Source: Pseudomonadota bacterium
GTDB lineage: Bacteria > Pseudomonadota > Alphaproteobacteria > Rhizobiales > Beijerinckiaceae
Direction of reading: 5' to 3'
Length of the DNA stretch: 12,158 bases
NCBI GenBank assembly: GCA_023386115.1
Contig: JAEWKL010000140.1
Span: forward strand, 1-12,158
In this document: piece by piece, positions 6,157-12,157 of the stretch
How positions within the stretch are numbered: the first letter of the stretch is position 1
How the letters are laid out: the number at the start of each line of letters is the position of its first letter
The notes under the pieces: model-generated
The model's database searches: none
What the model was told of the DNA's origin: nothing
The model's input: only the letters and a program-made list of their open reading frames with translations
Made by a program: the position numbers and the translations under genes

Positions 6157-6825
6157 ATGGCCATCAAGATCTACGGCGATCCCGGTTCGGGCAGCCGGCG
6201 CCGCGTCACCGCAGCCGCGTCCGCCATGGGCATCGAGCTTGAGATCGTGAACATCGATCTCTTCAAGGGCGAGAGCCACACGCCCGAGTTCCTGAAGCTG
6301 AACCCGCACGGCCTGTCGCCCGTCATGGTGGACGGCGACATCGTCCTCTACGAATCCGCCGCGATCAATCTCTACCTTGCCGAGAAGGCCGGAAGCGACC
6401 TGGCGGGCCGGACGACGCGCGAGCGGTTCGAGATCCTCCAGTGGATGTTCTGGTCGGGCGAGCAGTGGCGCGTCTTCGCGACGCTCACGTTCGACGAGGT
6501 GCTGGCCAAGCGCTTCATGGGTCAGCCCAAGGACGAGGCCATCGTCAAGCTCGCGGCAGACAAGATCCGGGCAGCCGCTGCCGTGCTCGATACGCATCTC
6601 GCGACGCACAGCCACATGGTCGGCGACCGGCTGACGCTGGCCGACTTCGACGTCGCCGGCCCGTTCTCGCAGAACGAGCGCACGAAGATCCCGCTTAACG
6701 AGTTCCCGAACCTGGTCGCCTGGCAGCAGCGCCTGCTGGCCACGGTGCCGGGCTGGGCGGCGACGAAGCGCGAAGTCGACGAGCGCATCGACGGTGCGCT
6801 CGCGGCGGCGGACATCAAGCTCTGA
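6157..6825 (+). CDS. Glutathione S-transferase
   Basis: A 222-residue cytosolic transferase that conjugates glutathione to electrophiles or reduces organic peroxides. The N-terminal thioredoxin-like domain (1-80) has the opening strand KIYGDPGSGSRRRV, with Ser11 or Ser13 as candidate catalytic residue, the cis-Pro loop NPHGLSPVMVDGD (49-61) and the glutathione gamma-glutamyl site YESAAINLYLAE (65-76; Glu66, Ser67). The helical C-terminal domain (about 88-210) carries the folding motif GDRLTLADFDVA (156-167). The ATG at 6157 was chosen because AAGGAG precedes it by nine bases and homology begins there; a longer frame upstream overlaps the preceding gene. Second gene of the cluster, 55 bases ahead of the dehydrogenase. 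The electrophile substrate is unknown. Confidence 0.93.
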   Translation: MAIKIYGDPGSGSRRRVTAAASAMGIELEIVNIDLFKGESHTPEFLKLNPHGLSPVMVDGDIVLYESAAINLYLAEKAGSDLAGRTTRERFEILQWMFWSGEQWRVFATLTFDEVLAKRFMGQPKDEAIVKLAADKIRAAAAVLDTHLATHSHMVGDRLTLADFDVAGPFSQNERTKIPLNEFPNLVAWQQRLLATVPGWAATKREVDERIDGALAAADIKL

Positions 6826-6880
6826 CAACCGGGCGCCGGCGTCCATCCGGGCATCGGCGTCGAGCCAGGAGGACGGACCC

Positions 6881-7693
6881 ATGAAGATCGATCTGAGCGG
6901 CCGCACGGCCATCGTGACAGGCTCTACCGCCGGCATCGGCAGGGCGACCGCGGAGGGGTTGGCCCGGGCGGGCGCCTCGGTCATCGTTAGCGGACGAACC
7001 CAGGCGCGGGTCGACGGCGCGGTGCGAGAGATGCGTGCGGCGTTTCCCGGAGCCGAGATCTCCGGCATCGCCGCCGATCTCTCGACCGTGGGGGGCGCCA
7101 ACGCTTTCGTCGCGGAGGCGCCCGAAGCCGACATCCTCGTGAACAATGTCGGCACCGCCTTCATCCGCGACTATCAAGGGCTGAAGGACATCGTGGCTAT
7201 TCCCGACGAGGATTGGCTCGGCCTGTTCCAGCTCAACGTGATGAGCGGCGTGCGCATGTCGCGCCACTACCTGCCCGGCATGGTTGCCAAGGGCTGGGGG
7301 CGCGTCGTCTTCGTCAGCAGCGAGTCCGCGCTCAACACGCCGAAGGAGATGCTGGACTACGGCATGACGAAGACGGCGCAGCTTGCCGTCTCGCGCGGCC
7401 TGGCCGAGGCGGTCGCGGGTACGGGCGTCACGGTCAACGCCGTGCTTCCCGGACCCACTCGGTCCGAGATCCTCGGCAACCTCATGGCGAAACAGGCTGA
7501 GGCGAGCGGCATCACAGTGGAGGACGCCGAGCAGGGCTTCCTGCAGGCGCTCCGCCCGACCACGCTGATCCGGCGTTTCTCCACGACCGACGAGGTCGCC
7601 AACATGATCGTCTACGCCTGCTCGGAGCAGGCGTCCGCGACCAGCGGCGCCGCGCTCCGCGTGGACGGCGGCATCGTCCGCTCCGTGGCCTGA
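6881..7693 (+). CDS. Short-chain dehydrogenase/reductase (SDR family)
   Basis: A 270-residue NAD(P)-dependent oxidoreductase of the classical SDR type. The Rossmann nucleotide motif is TGSTAGIG (13-20), with SGRT (37-40) following the second strand and suggesting NADP preference. The NNAG-type motif appears as NNVG (88-91). The catalytic set is Asn119, Ser147, Tyr160 and Lys164 (YGMTK), so the enzyme should be active. The PG motif at 190-191 and the C-terminal GAALRVDGG are typical. AGGAGG lies eight bases before the ATG at 6881, which agrees with family length; the upstream extension is spurious. It is the third co-directional gene, so it probably reduces a carbonyl or quinone-like compound handled by the same pathway. 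Confidence 0.94.
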   Translation: MKIDLSGRTAIVTGSTAGIGRATAEGLARAGASVIVSGRTQARVDGAVREMRAAFPGAEISGIAADLSTVGGANAFVAEAPEADILVNNVGTAFIRDYQGLKDIVAIPDEDWLGLFQLNVMSGVRMSRHYLPGMVAKGWGRVVFVSSESALNTPKEMLDYGMTKTAQLAVSRGLAEAVAGTGVTVNAVLPGPTRSEILGNLMAKQAEASGITVEDAEQGFLQALRPTTLIRRFSTTDEVANMIVYACSEQASATSGAALRVDGGIVRSVA

Positions 7694-7781
7694 CATCGAG
7701 CACCCGGCGGCGCCCCCGTAACGCGGCGGCGCCGAGACGCGCGTCGACCGACGCAACCATCCAACGTAAGGCAGACGGACC
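7694..7781 (+). other. Intra-operon spacer with GC hairpin
   Basis: CGGCGGCGCC occurs twice, about 22 bases apart, so CGGCGCC and GGCGCCG can pair into a hairpin between the third and fourth genes of the cluster. No T-run follows. It may stabilise or attenuate the transcript and could give the last gene a lower level. Confidence 0.35.
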
Positions 7782-8417
7782 ATGAAGATCGGCATCGTGG
7801 GCAGCGGCCGGATCGGCGGCCTGATCGGAAAACTCTGGTCCCGGGCGGGGCACGACGTCCTGTTTTCGTCGCGCAATCCGCAGACGTTGGGCGAGCTCGT
7901 CGAGCAAGCGGGCGGAAGCGCGAAGGCGGGCACGCCCGAGCAGGCAATCGCGTTCGGCGACGCCGTGCTGATGTCGGTCCCCTTCGTCTCCCTACCGGAA
8001 TACGGGCATACGATGGCCGAGGCCTTCGGGCGCAAGGTCGTCCTCGACACCTCGAACCCCTATCCGAACCGGGACGGACCGATGGCCGAGGAGGTCAGGC
8101 GATCCGGCCGCGGAACGGGACCTTACCTTCGGGACTGGTTCCCGGCCGTCCGCATCGTGCGCGCCTTCAACACCGTGTGGGATCGCACGCTGGAGAGCGA
8201 GGCGCATCGGGCCGGGCCGCGCGTCGGGATACCGCTCGCGTCCGACGACGAAGAAGCGCTGCGGATCGCGGCCGCCCTCGTGATGGACGCTGGGTTCGAT
8301 CCGGTCATCGTCGGGCCGCTCGACCGCTCGCGTGAGTTCGATATGGGCGCGCCCGTCTACGACACCGGAATGTCCGGACTGGAGGTGCGGGCAGCCCTTG
8401 GCCTTTCCACCGCTTGA
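7782..8417 (+). CDS. NAD(P)-binding F420-reductase-like oxidoreductase
   Basis: A 211-residue protein of the family often annotated as NADPH-dependent F420 reductase, NAD-binding domain. The Rossmann fold opens with KIGIVGSGRIGG (2-13). FSSRNP (28-33) after the second strand is the usual NADP 2'-phosphate site, and SVPF (65-68) and DTSNPYPNRDG (89-99) are family landmarks; FNTVW (about 128-132) is also typical. Organisms of this type generally do not make F420, so homologues here more likely act on another nicotinamide-coupled substrate, for example a quinone or nitro compound. The ATG is preceded only by a weak AAGG at ten bases. It is the last gene of the cluster, 88 bases after the SDR. 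Confidence 0.88.
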   Translation: MKIGIVGSGRIGGLIGKLWSRAGHDVLFSSRNPQTLGELVEQAGGSAKAGTPEQAIAFGDAVLMSVPFVSLPEYGHTMAEAFGRKVVLDTSNPYPNRDGPMAEEVRRSGRGTGPYLRDWFPAVRIVRAFNTVWDRTLESEAHRAGPRVGIPLASDDEEALRIAAALVMDAGFDPVIVGPLDRSREFDMGAPVYDTGMSGLEVRAALGLSTA

Positions 8418-8483
8418 CCCGCTTCCCGGCCGCACGAGGCCGATCAGGTTGCCAGAGAACAGACATTCCGAATGCCCGAGAAG

Positions 8484-8514
8484 GGTCGATAGCGGCGGCC
8501 CACGGCTATCACCC
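8484..8514 (+). terminator. Hairpin after the redox cluster
   Basis: GGGT-c-GATAGC pairs with GCTATC-ACCC around an 11-base GC-rich loop: a ten-pair stem with one bulged C. It lies about 70 bases past the final stop of the cluster. No T-run follows, so termination efficiency is uncertain. Confidence 0.45.
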
Positions 8515-8546
8515 AAGCGGTCGCTTCATCGGTAGGTAGAAAACAG

Positions 8547-8567
8547 AAAAGGCGCCCTGCGGCGCCT
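8547..8567 (-). terminator. Intrinsic terminator of the DUF892 gene
   Basis: AGGCGCC (8550-8556) and GGCGCCT (8561-8567) form a perfect seven-pair stem with a four-base loop. Read leftward it ends in TTTT followed by CTGTTTTC. It lies about 30 bases past the stop codon of the leftward gene. Confidence 0.85.
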
Positions 8568-8596
8568 CTCCCGTCTCAAACAGTTATTAAACCGCC

Positions 8597-9220
8597 TTAA
8601 GCGACCTTGCGGCGGCTCTTACCCTTGTTCTCAGCCGCATCGTCGTCCTCGGCATCTTCCTCGGAGCCTTTGGTGGTGCGACGGGTCTTGCCCTTCACCT
8701 CACCTTCATCGGCGTCTTCGGCATCCTCCTGGGAGCCCTCGACGTTGATGCGCTCGGCGATCTCGGTGAGGAGCTGGTCGGTCTTCTTCTCCTCCTGCAG
8801 GGTCTCGTCCAACAGCTTGGCGGCGTCCTTGTAGCCAAGCTGGGTCGCCCAGGTCTTCAGGGTACCATAGCGGGCGATCTCGTAGTGCTCCACCGCCTGC
8901 GCGCAGCCGGCCAGGACGGCATCGGCGGCCGGGCTGTCGCCGAAGTCCTCCAGGTCCTCCTCCATCTCAGAGGTCAGACCCTGCATCGCCTCGCAGGTCT
9001 TGGCGCGCGTCGGCTTGCCGACCATCTCGAACACCTGCTGCAGGCGCTCGACCTGACCAGCGCTTTCCTCCGCGTGGGTTTCGAAGGCTTGGCGCAGCTC
9101 GTCATGCTGGGCCGCCTTGGCTGACTTCTTCAGGGCACGCACGGACTGCTTTTCAGCATAGTAGACGTCCTTCAGTGTCTCGTAGAACGCATCCTGCAGG
9201 GTCTTCTGCTTCACTGCCAT
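8597..9220 (-). CDS. DUF892 (YciE/YciF-type) ferritin-like stress protein
   Basis: A 207-residue protein. Residues 6-160 form a four-helix ferritin-like domain of the DUF892/YciE-YciF family (LQDAFYETLKDVYYAEKQ at the start; EHYEIARYGTLKTWA at 111-125). Glu/His residues suited to a di-metal site lie on the helices (Glu23, Glu51/52, Glu58, Glu111/His112, Glu114, Glu139 region). Relatives are induced by osmotic or general stress, but their reaction is unknown. Residues 161-207 are a low-complexity tail of two imperfect 24-residue repeats (EDAEDxDxxExKGKxRR), acidic then basic, ending KSRRKVA; DNA binding or a flexible linker are possible. The ATG at 9220 was chosen over an upstream in-frame start because AGAGGA precedes it by seven bases and homology begins there. 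An EcfG-like promoter lies upstream and a clear terminator follows. Confidence 0.9.
   Translation of the reverse strand: MAVKQKTLQDAFYETLKDVYYAEKQSVRALKKSAKAAQHDELRQAFETHAEESAGQVERLQQVFEMVGKPTRAKTCEAMQGLTSEMEEDLEDFGDSPAADAVLAGCAQAVEHYEIARYGTLKTWATQLGYKDAAKLLDETLQEEKKTDQLLTEIAERINVEGSQEDAEDADEGEVKGKTRRTTKGSEEDAEDDDAAENKGKSRRKVA
8598..8740 (-). repeat. Tandem imperfect repeat encoding the charged tail
   Basis: Two in-frame copies of about 72 bases at the 3' end of the DUF892 gene encode EGSQEDAEDADEGEVKGKTR and GSEEDAEDDDAAENKGKSRR. They match in protein and largely in DNA, consistent with an internal duplication. Confidence 0.65.
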
Positions 9221-9287
9221 GAACAATTCCTCTTTATTTTCAAAAACCGAGGCTGCGGGAGTGATCTCATCAGCAGCATTCTCCGAG

Positions 9288-9312
9288 AACGTGGCAGGGC
9301 GGACCGGGGTCC
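9288..9312 (-). promoter_or_regulatory. EcfG-like promoter of the DUF892 gene
   Basis: On the minus strand: GGACC, 16 bases, CGTT. This differs by one base from GGAAC-N16/17-CGTT, the general-stress sigma EcfG consensus. Transcription would start near 9281, about 60 bases before the ATG. DUF892 proteins are commonly part of stress regulons, so gene and motif agree. Confidence 0.5.
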
Positions 9313-9616
9313 TTAAAATATTACGGGGAAAGCTATAAAATTCTGGGAACCTCGATCTACCATGGGGACATGCGTGCGTCAGCAGACCTCCTCGCAAGGC
9401 TCAGCTGTTCTCGGACGCCGTGCCGCCCGCCTTACCTCTGGCCTGAGCCAAGAACACCGAACGGCAATGGTCACCCCTGAAAGGCTGCTCATCCGGGCTA
9501 TGGCACCGGCACGGCGTAGGGTTGCCTACGATCTGACAGTGGGGCGTGCCCTGATCGCCGGCACCACCTCGGTGGCGGTGAACGCCAAGAGGCTCGGGGT
9601 CACCCTGCCGTCGCAT

Positions 9617-9649
9617 CGCTGCGTTTTGCCTTCGCAGCGCAAGGCAAAA
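9617..9649. promoter_or_regulatory. Overlapping alternative hairpins
   Basis: CGCTGCG (9617-9623) pairs with CGCAGCG (9633-9639). TTTTGCCTT (9624-9632) pairs perfectly with AAGGCAAAA (9641-9649). Each stem uses the other's loop, so only one can form at a time. It lies about 110 bases before the pyrophosphatase start. A switch is possible but no ligand or terminator logic is visible. Confidence 0.4.
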
Positions 9650-9756
9650 ATATGGGGTGGGCTGAACAGCGCTGCGAACTTGTTAGCAGATACGCAACAT
9701 TCCAACCGGCGCTGCGTTCGCTCTCAGTTCAGCTAACCGGACGTGCAGGTGATTAG

Positions 9757-10317
9757 ATGGAGCAGATGAGACAAACGGCTCCCGCCCTGCTGCCCGCCTT
9801 CGCCGAGGGCGGCGAGGTCCATGTCGTCATTGAGACGCCAAAGGGAAGCCGCAACAAGTACGCTTACGACGACCGCATGGGCGTATTTCAACTGAAAGGC
9901 GTCCTACCAGAAGGCATGTCATTTCCCTACGATTACGGCTACGTGCCGTCGACCAAGGGCGATGATGGCGGTCCGCTCGACGTTCTGGTGATTATGGATG
10001 CGCCTGCCTTCCCAGGCTGCGTGATGACGGCCCGGATCATTGGTGCAATTGAAGCGGAGCAGACGGAGCGCGACGGCCGCAAGGAGCGCAACGATCGCCT
10101 GATTGGTGTGGCCTCGCACGCACACACCCAGGGTCACTTGACGGCCTTGTCGGACCTGCGACCACAGATGCTGGAGGAGATCGAGGCGTTCTTCGAGCAC
10201 TACAATCGGCTCGCCGGCAAAGCGTTCTGTCCTGTGCGCCGGAGTGATACCAGTGAGGCTCTGACGCTGATCAGAGCAGGAATGCAGACCTATGGAGAAG
10301 GGCGCCGAGCACGCTGA
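9757..10317 (+). CDS. Divergent family I inorganic pyrophosphatase homologue
   Basis: A 186-residue soluble protein with the family I pyrophosphatase layout: HVVIETPKGSRNKY (22-35), FPYDYGYVPS (56-65), the signature-like DGGPLDVLV (70-78), RNDRLIGV (111-118) and the C-terminal helix EIEAFFEHYNRL (141-152). By hand alignment to E. coli Ppa, Glu20, Lys29, Tyr55, Asp65, Asp70 and Tyr141 are conserved (here Glu26, Lys34, Tyr60, Asp70, Asp75, Tyr149). Asp67 is Gly72, Glu31 is Ala36, Arg43 is Lys47, Asp102 is Asn112, Lys104 is Arg114 and Lys142 is Asn150. Asp67 and Asp102 serve catalysis and metal binding in the known enzyme, so activity may be reduced or altered, and a housekeeping Ppa probably exists elsewhere. 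AGGTG lies about five bases before the ATG; an in-frame ATG three codons later has its GGAG too close. It stands alone. Confidence 0.85.
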   Translation: MEQMRQTAPALLPAFAEGGEVHVVIETPKGSRNKYAYDDRMGVFQLKGVLPEGMSFPYDYGYVPSTKGDDGGPLDVLVIMDAPAFPGCVMTARIIGAIEAEQTERDGRKERNDRLIGVASHAHTQGHLTALSDLRPQMLEEIEAFFEHYNRLAGKAFCPVRRSDTSEALTLIRAGMQTYGEGRRAR

Positions 10318-10479
10318 GGTCCTTCACGGCTTTAGGAAGCCAGATCTCGCGTTCCATATGCCTCCCTTATGCGAGCGACTCGAAGCCGTCTGCCAAGCCT
10401 GACGGTTCGTTTGGGCATGCCCTTACGGATGGGATCGGCCGTGCCATGTCCTTGGTATGCCCAGCCCGACGCGCCGGCG
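10318..10479. other. Gap between the pyrophosphatase gene and the pabB remnant
   Basis: A short hairpin GGCTT-TAGG-AAGCC (10328-10341) lies 11 bases past the pyrophosphatase stop and may be its terminator, though no T-run follows. A 10-bp inverted repeat, TGGGCATGCC (10412-10421) and GGTATGCCCA (10454-10463, 9 of 10 matching), sits next to the point where pabB homology ends and could mark an insertion or recombination scar. Confidence 0.4.
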
Positions 10480-10824
10480 TAGGCCGCGTAGCCGATCGCG
10501 CCGCCCTGGAACAGCGGCAGGTCGGGACGGAGCTCAATCCGGTACGGCGCCAGCACCGCCCGCAGAGCCGCGAGTGCAGCGCTCGGCACCGGGGCGCCGT
10601 TCCAGACGGCCCAGCCGCCGCGCATTCGGAACGACCCGGAACGGATGCGCGGCGAGGTAGGAGTGGCGCCCGAGGGCATCGTGCCGCATCACGCTGTCGA
10701 GGAGCGCGAGGCCGAGCCGTTCGCCGCTCAGGCGGGCGGCCGCGGCGGCAGGATCGGGCGGGGGGGATGGTGCTGCCCCACATCGCGCTGTGATAGCGGA
10801 GGCCAGGGCCGCAGCGGAACCCAT
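10480..10824 (-). pseudogene. pabB: pabB remnant (aminodeoxychorismate synthase component I), frameshifted and truncated
   Basis: Leftward N-terminal fragment of a chorismate-utilising synthase that makes 4-amino-4-deoxychorismate for folate. The first part, from ATG 10824, includes RLGLALLDSVMRHDALGRHS and YLAAHPF. The next part is one frame away and reads SFRMRGGWAVWNGAPVP, then PYRIELRPDLPLFQGGAIGY AAY, which is the hallmark of the Anth_synt_I N-terminal domain. Removing a single C near 10638 joins the two as HPFGSFRMRGG, so one inserted base caused the shift. Homology stops after AAY near 10480, where a full protein would need some 300 more residues including the entire catalytic domain. 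The frame then runs through unrelated sequence to a stop at 10332. It cannot encode a working enzyme. TrpE is an alternative identity, but the LALLDS...SYLAA and WNGAPVP segments fit PabB better. Confidence 0.75.
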
Positions 10825-10860
10825 CGATCCGGAGGCCGGGATCCGACGGCGTCCACAACG

Positions 10861-11301
10861 TCAGGTGGGGGGATCCGCCGCGTCGTTGGCGATGCAGGCG
10901 ACCGACGGGTGGCCGGTGAGCAGCGCCAGCCGTCCCCGATCGATCTCAACAACGAGCAGCGGCTGCCCGGAGATCGGCGAGGCCATCAGCGCTCCGCCGG
11001 CCGTGAGCTCCGCCGCAAGGGCGGCGGTCCGCCGGTCGAGGGTGCCGCGGTCGAGCGGGCCGGCCGTCCTCAGCGTCACGATGAGGCGCAGGATAGGCCC
11101 CTTCTGCGCCCCGATGATCGCCCGCGTGTCGAAGCCGTTCGCGTCGTTCGCGCACATGCCGGAGGCTCCCCCTGACCCTCCCGCGACAAGGGCGAGGCTC
11201 GCGAGGAGCGCGAGGCCGACGCGGCGCCCACCTCCGCGCAAGGACCGCTGCACGGTGCGGGCGGCGGAGCCGCCGCGCGCCGTCATTGGGTTGCGGTCCA
11301 T
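10861..11301 (-). CDS. Small secreted protein resembling a subtilase propeptide (I9-like)
   Basis: A 146-residue protein from ATG 11301 (an in-frame ATG at 11286 gives 141; neither has a strong Shine-Dalgarno). An arginine-rich start is followed by a hydrophobic signal segment (VGLALLASLALVAGGSGGAS, about residues 28-47), so export is expected. The mature part reads GPILRLIVTLRT, then helices with many Ala/Leu, then QPLLVVEIDRGRLALLTGHP and SVACIANDAADPPT at the end. That pattern (strand, helix, LVVEVD..RLAxLxxxPxVAxIxxD) is the shape of the inhibitor I9/S8 propeptide domain, but no protease domain follows. Either it is a free-standing inhibitor or chaperone, or a truncated protease. It begins 10 bases after the repeat-protein stop and is probably co-transcribed with it. 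The family assignment is by eye. Confidence 0.55.
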   Translation of the reverse strand: MDRNPMTARGGSAARTVQRSLRGGGRRVGLALLASLALVAGGSGGASGMCANDANGFDTRAIIGAQKGPILRLIVTLRTAGPLDRGTLDRRTAALAAELTAGGALMASPISGQPLLVVEIDRGRLALLTGHPSVACIANDAADPPT

Positions 11302-11311
11302 TGAAGCACCG

Positions 11312-12157
11312 TCACGGAGCCGACGCCTCCGAGAGCTGCCGCGTCTGCGGGTTGTTGTCGAGCATCTGCCAGCCCGGGCAGGCGTCGCCGTTGCACGGCG
11401 CTCCGGTCGAGCGCCAGATCCGGCCGTCCTTGTGGAGCTGGTAGAGCTGGTCGCCACCAGCCGCGATGGCGGCGGTGTTGCCGTTGTTGTCGAGCATCTG
11501 CCATCCGGGACAGGCATTGCCCTGGCATGGGATGCCGGTGGAGCGCCAGATCCGGCCGTTCTTGTGGAGCTGGTAGAGCTGGCCGCCATTGGCCGCGATG
11601 GCGATGGTGTTGCCGTTGTTGTCGAGCATCTGCCAGCCTGGGCAGGCGTTTCCCTGGCAGGGCACACCGGTGGAGCGCCAGATCTTGCCGTCCTTGTGGA
11701 GCTGGTAGAGCTGGCCGCCGCCGGCTGCGATGGCGGCGGTGTTGCCGTTGTTGTCGAGCATCTGCCATCCGGGACACCTGTCGCCGAGGCACGGCGTGAG
11801 CGTAGCTCGGAAGATATGGCCGGTCTCGTGCAGCTGGTATAGGAAACCGCTCGCCGACCGAATGTCGGTCGTCGCCGCGTTGTTGTCCAGCCGGTCCCAA
11901 CCGGGGCAGCTGTTGCCCGTGCAGGGCGCGCCGGTGGATTGCCAGACGAGCCCGGTAGCGTGGCGCTGCGCGACGCCCGCGCCGTGCAGCTGGAACAGGG
12001 TGCTGGGGCCCGCCGCGATCGCACGGGTGCGCGGGTTGTTGTCGAGCATCTGCCAGCCGGGGCAGGCTTGCCCGTTGCAGGCGGTCCCGGTGAAGCGCCA
12101 GACCCGGCCGTCCTTGTGGAGCTGGTAGAGCTTGTCACCGCCCGCCGCGATCGTCGC
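11312..12157 (-). CDS. Cys-containing 44-residue repeat protein, probable beta-propeller/lectin-like (3' part)
   Basis: The visible 281 C-terminal residues of a leftward gene that begins beyond the right edge. It consists almost entirely of tandem units with the consensus LYQLHKDGRIWRSTG, PCxGNxCPGWQMLDNN, then GNTAAIAAGG. Six LDNN segments are visible. Unit length is exactly 44 residues (132 bases) except one of 52 with an insert (GAGVAQRH region). Each unit has two Cys nine or fewer residues apart (CxGxxC), suited to a disulfide and therefore to an exported protein, and conserved Trp and Tyr. Short beta-rich repeats with LYxL and GxIWR suggest one propeller blade per unit, as in tectonin- or tachylectin-like carbohydrate-binding proteins; similar repeats occur as C-terminal modules of bacterial secreted proteins. 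The N-terminus, signal peptide and any catalytic domain are out of view. The stop is at 11312, 10 bases before the I9-like gene. Confidence 0.8.
   Translation of the reverse strand, partial: ATIAAGGDKLYQLHKDGRVWRFTGTACNGQACPGWQMLDNNPRTRAIAAGPSTLFQLHGAGVAQRHATGLVWQSTGAPCTGNSCPGWDRLDNNAATTDIRSASGFLYQLHETGHIFRATLTPCLGDRCPGWQMLDNNGNTAAIAAGGGQLYQLHKDGKIWRSTGVPCQGNACPGWQMLDNNGNTIAIAANGGQLYQLHKNGRIWRSTGIPCQGNACPGWQMLDNNGNTAAIAAGGDQLYQLHKDGRIWRSTGAPCNGDACPGWQMLDNNPQTRQLSEASAP
11351..12055 (-). repeat. 132-bp tandem coding repeats
   Basis: The word GTTGTTGTCSAGC recurs at 11351, 11483, 11615, 11747, 11879 and 12035: five unit boundaries, four spaced exactly 132 bases and one 156 (132 plus 24). The three central units (about 11410-11800) are nearly identical in DNA, including silent positions, which points to recent duplication or gene conversion; the outer units are more diverged. 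Confidence 0.9.

Larger units (their letters stand above)
9221..9756. other. 0.5 kb gap with promoter region and hairpins, no confident gene
   Basis: The left part is the leader and promoter of the leftward DUF892 gene. The centre (9362-9616) has open frames on both strands but no good ribosome binding site, recognisable protein or consistent codon bias. The right part holds overlapping hairpins (9617-9649) and three GCTGCG(T/A) copies (9618, about 9670, about 9711) before the pyrophosphatase gene. Confidence 0.5.

Noticed and set aside
6022..8050. Long leftward open frames opposite the redox cluster (380 and 411 codons)
   Set aside because: They are antisense shadows typical of high-GC genes with strong third-position bias; the plus-strand genes carry full domain motifs.
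9362..9736. A 124-codon rightward open frame before the pyrophosphatase gene
   Set aside because: No ribosome binding site at either ATG, no recognisable domain, odd amino-acid composition, and it runs through the inverted repeats at 9617-9649.
10270..10357. A 28-codon leftward frame starting MEREIW after AAGGGAGG, reminiscent of IS transposase N-termini
   Set aside because: The Shine-Dalgarno is only three bases from the ATG, the frame is very short and overlaps the pyrophosphatase 3' end, so any transposase origin would be a few codons at most.
11351..12055. Regularly spaced direct repeats as a possible CRISPR array
   Set aside because: Spacing is 132 bases, the whole unit is conserved rather than repeat plus unique spacer, and it translates as a repeat protein.
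10861..12138. A 425-codon leftward open frame overlapping the repeat gene
   Set aside because: Its upstream two thirds is a Ser/Thr/Pro/Arg-rich shadow of the 132-bp repeats in another frame; a multiple-of-three repeat keeps all frames open. Only the part from 11301 onward has a signal peptide and domain-like sequence.
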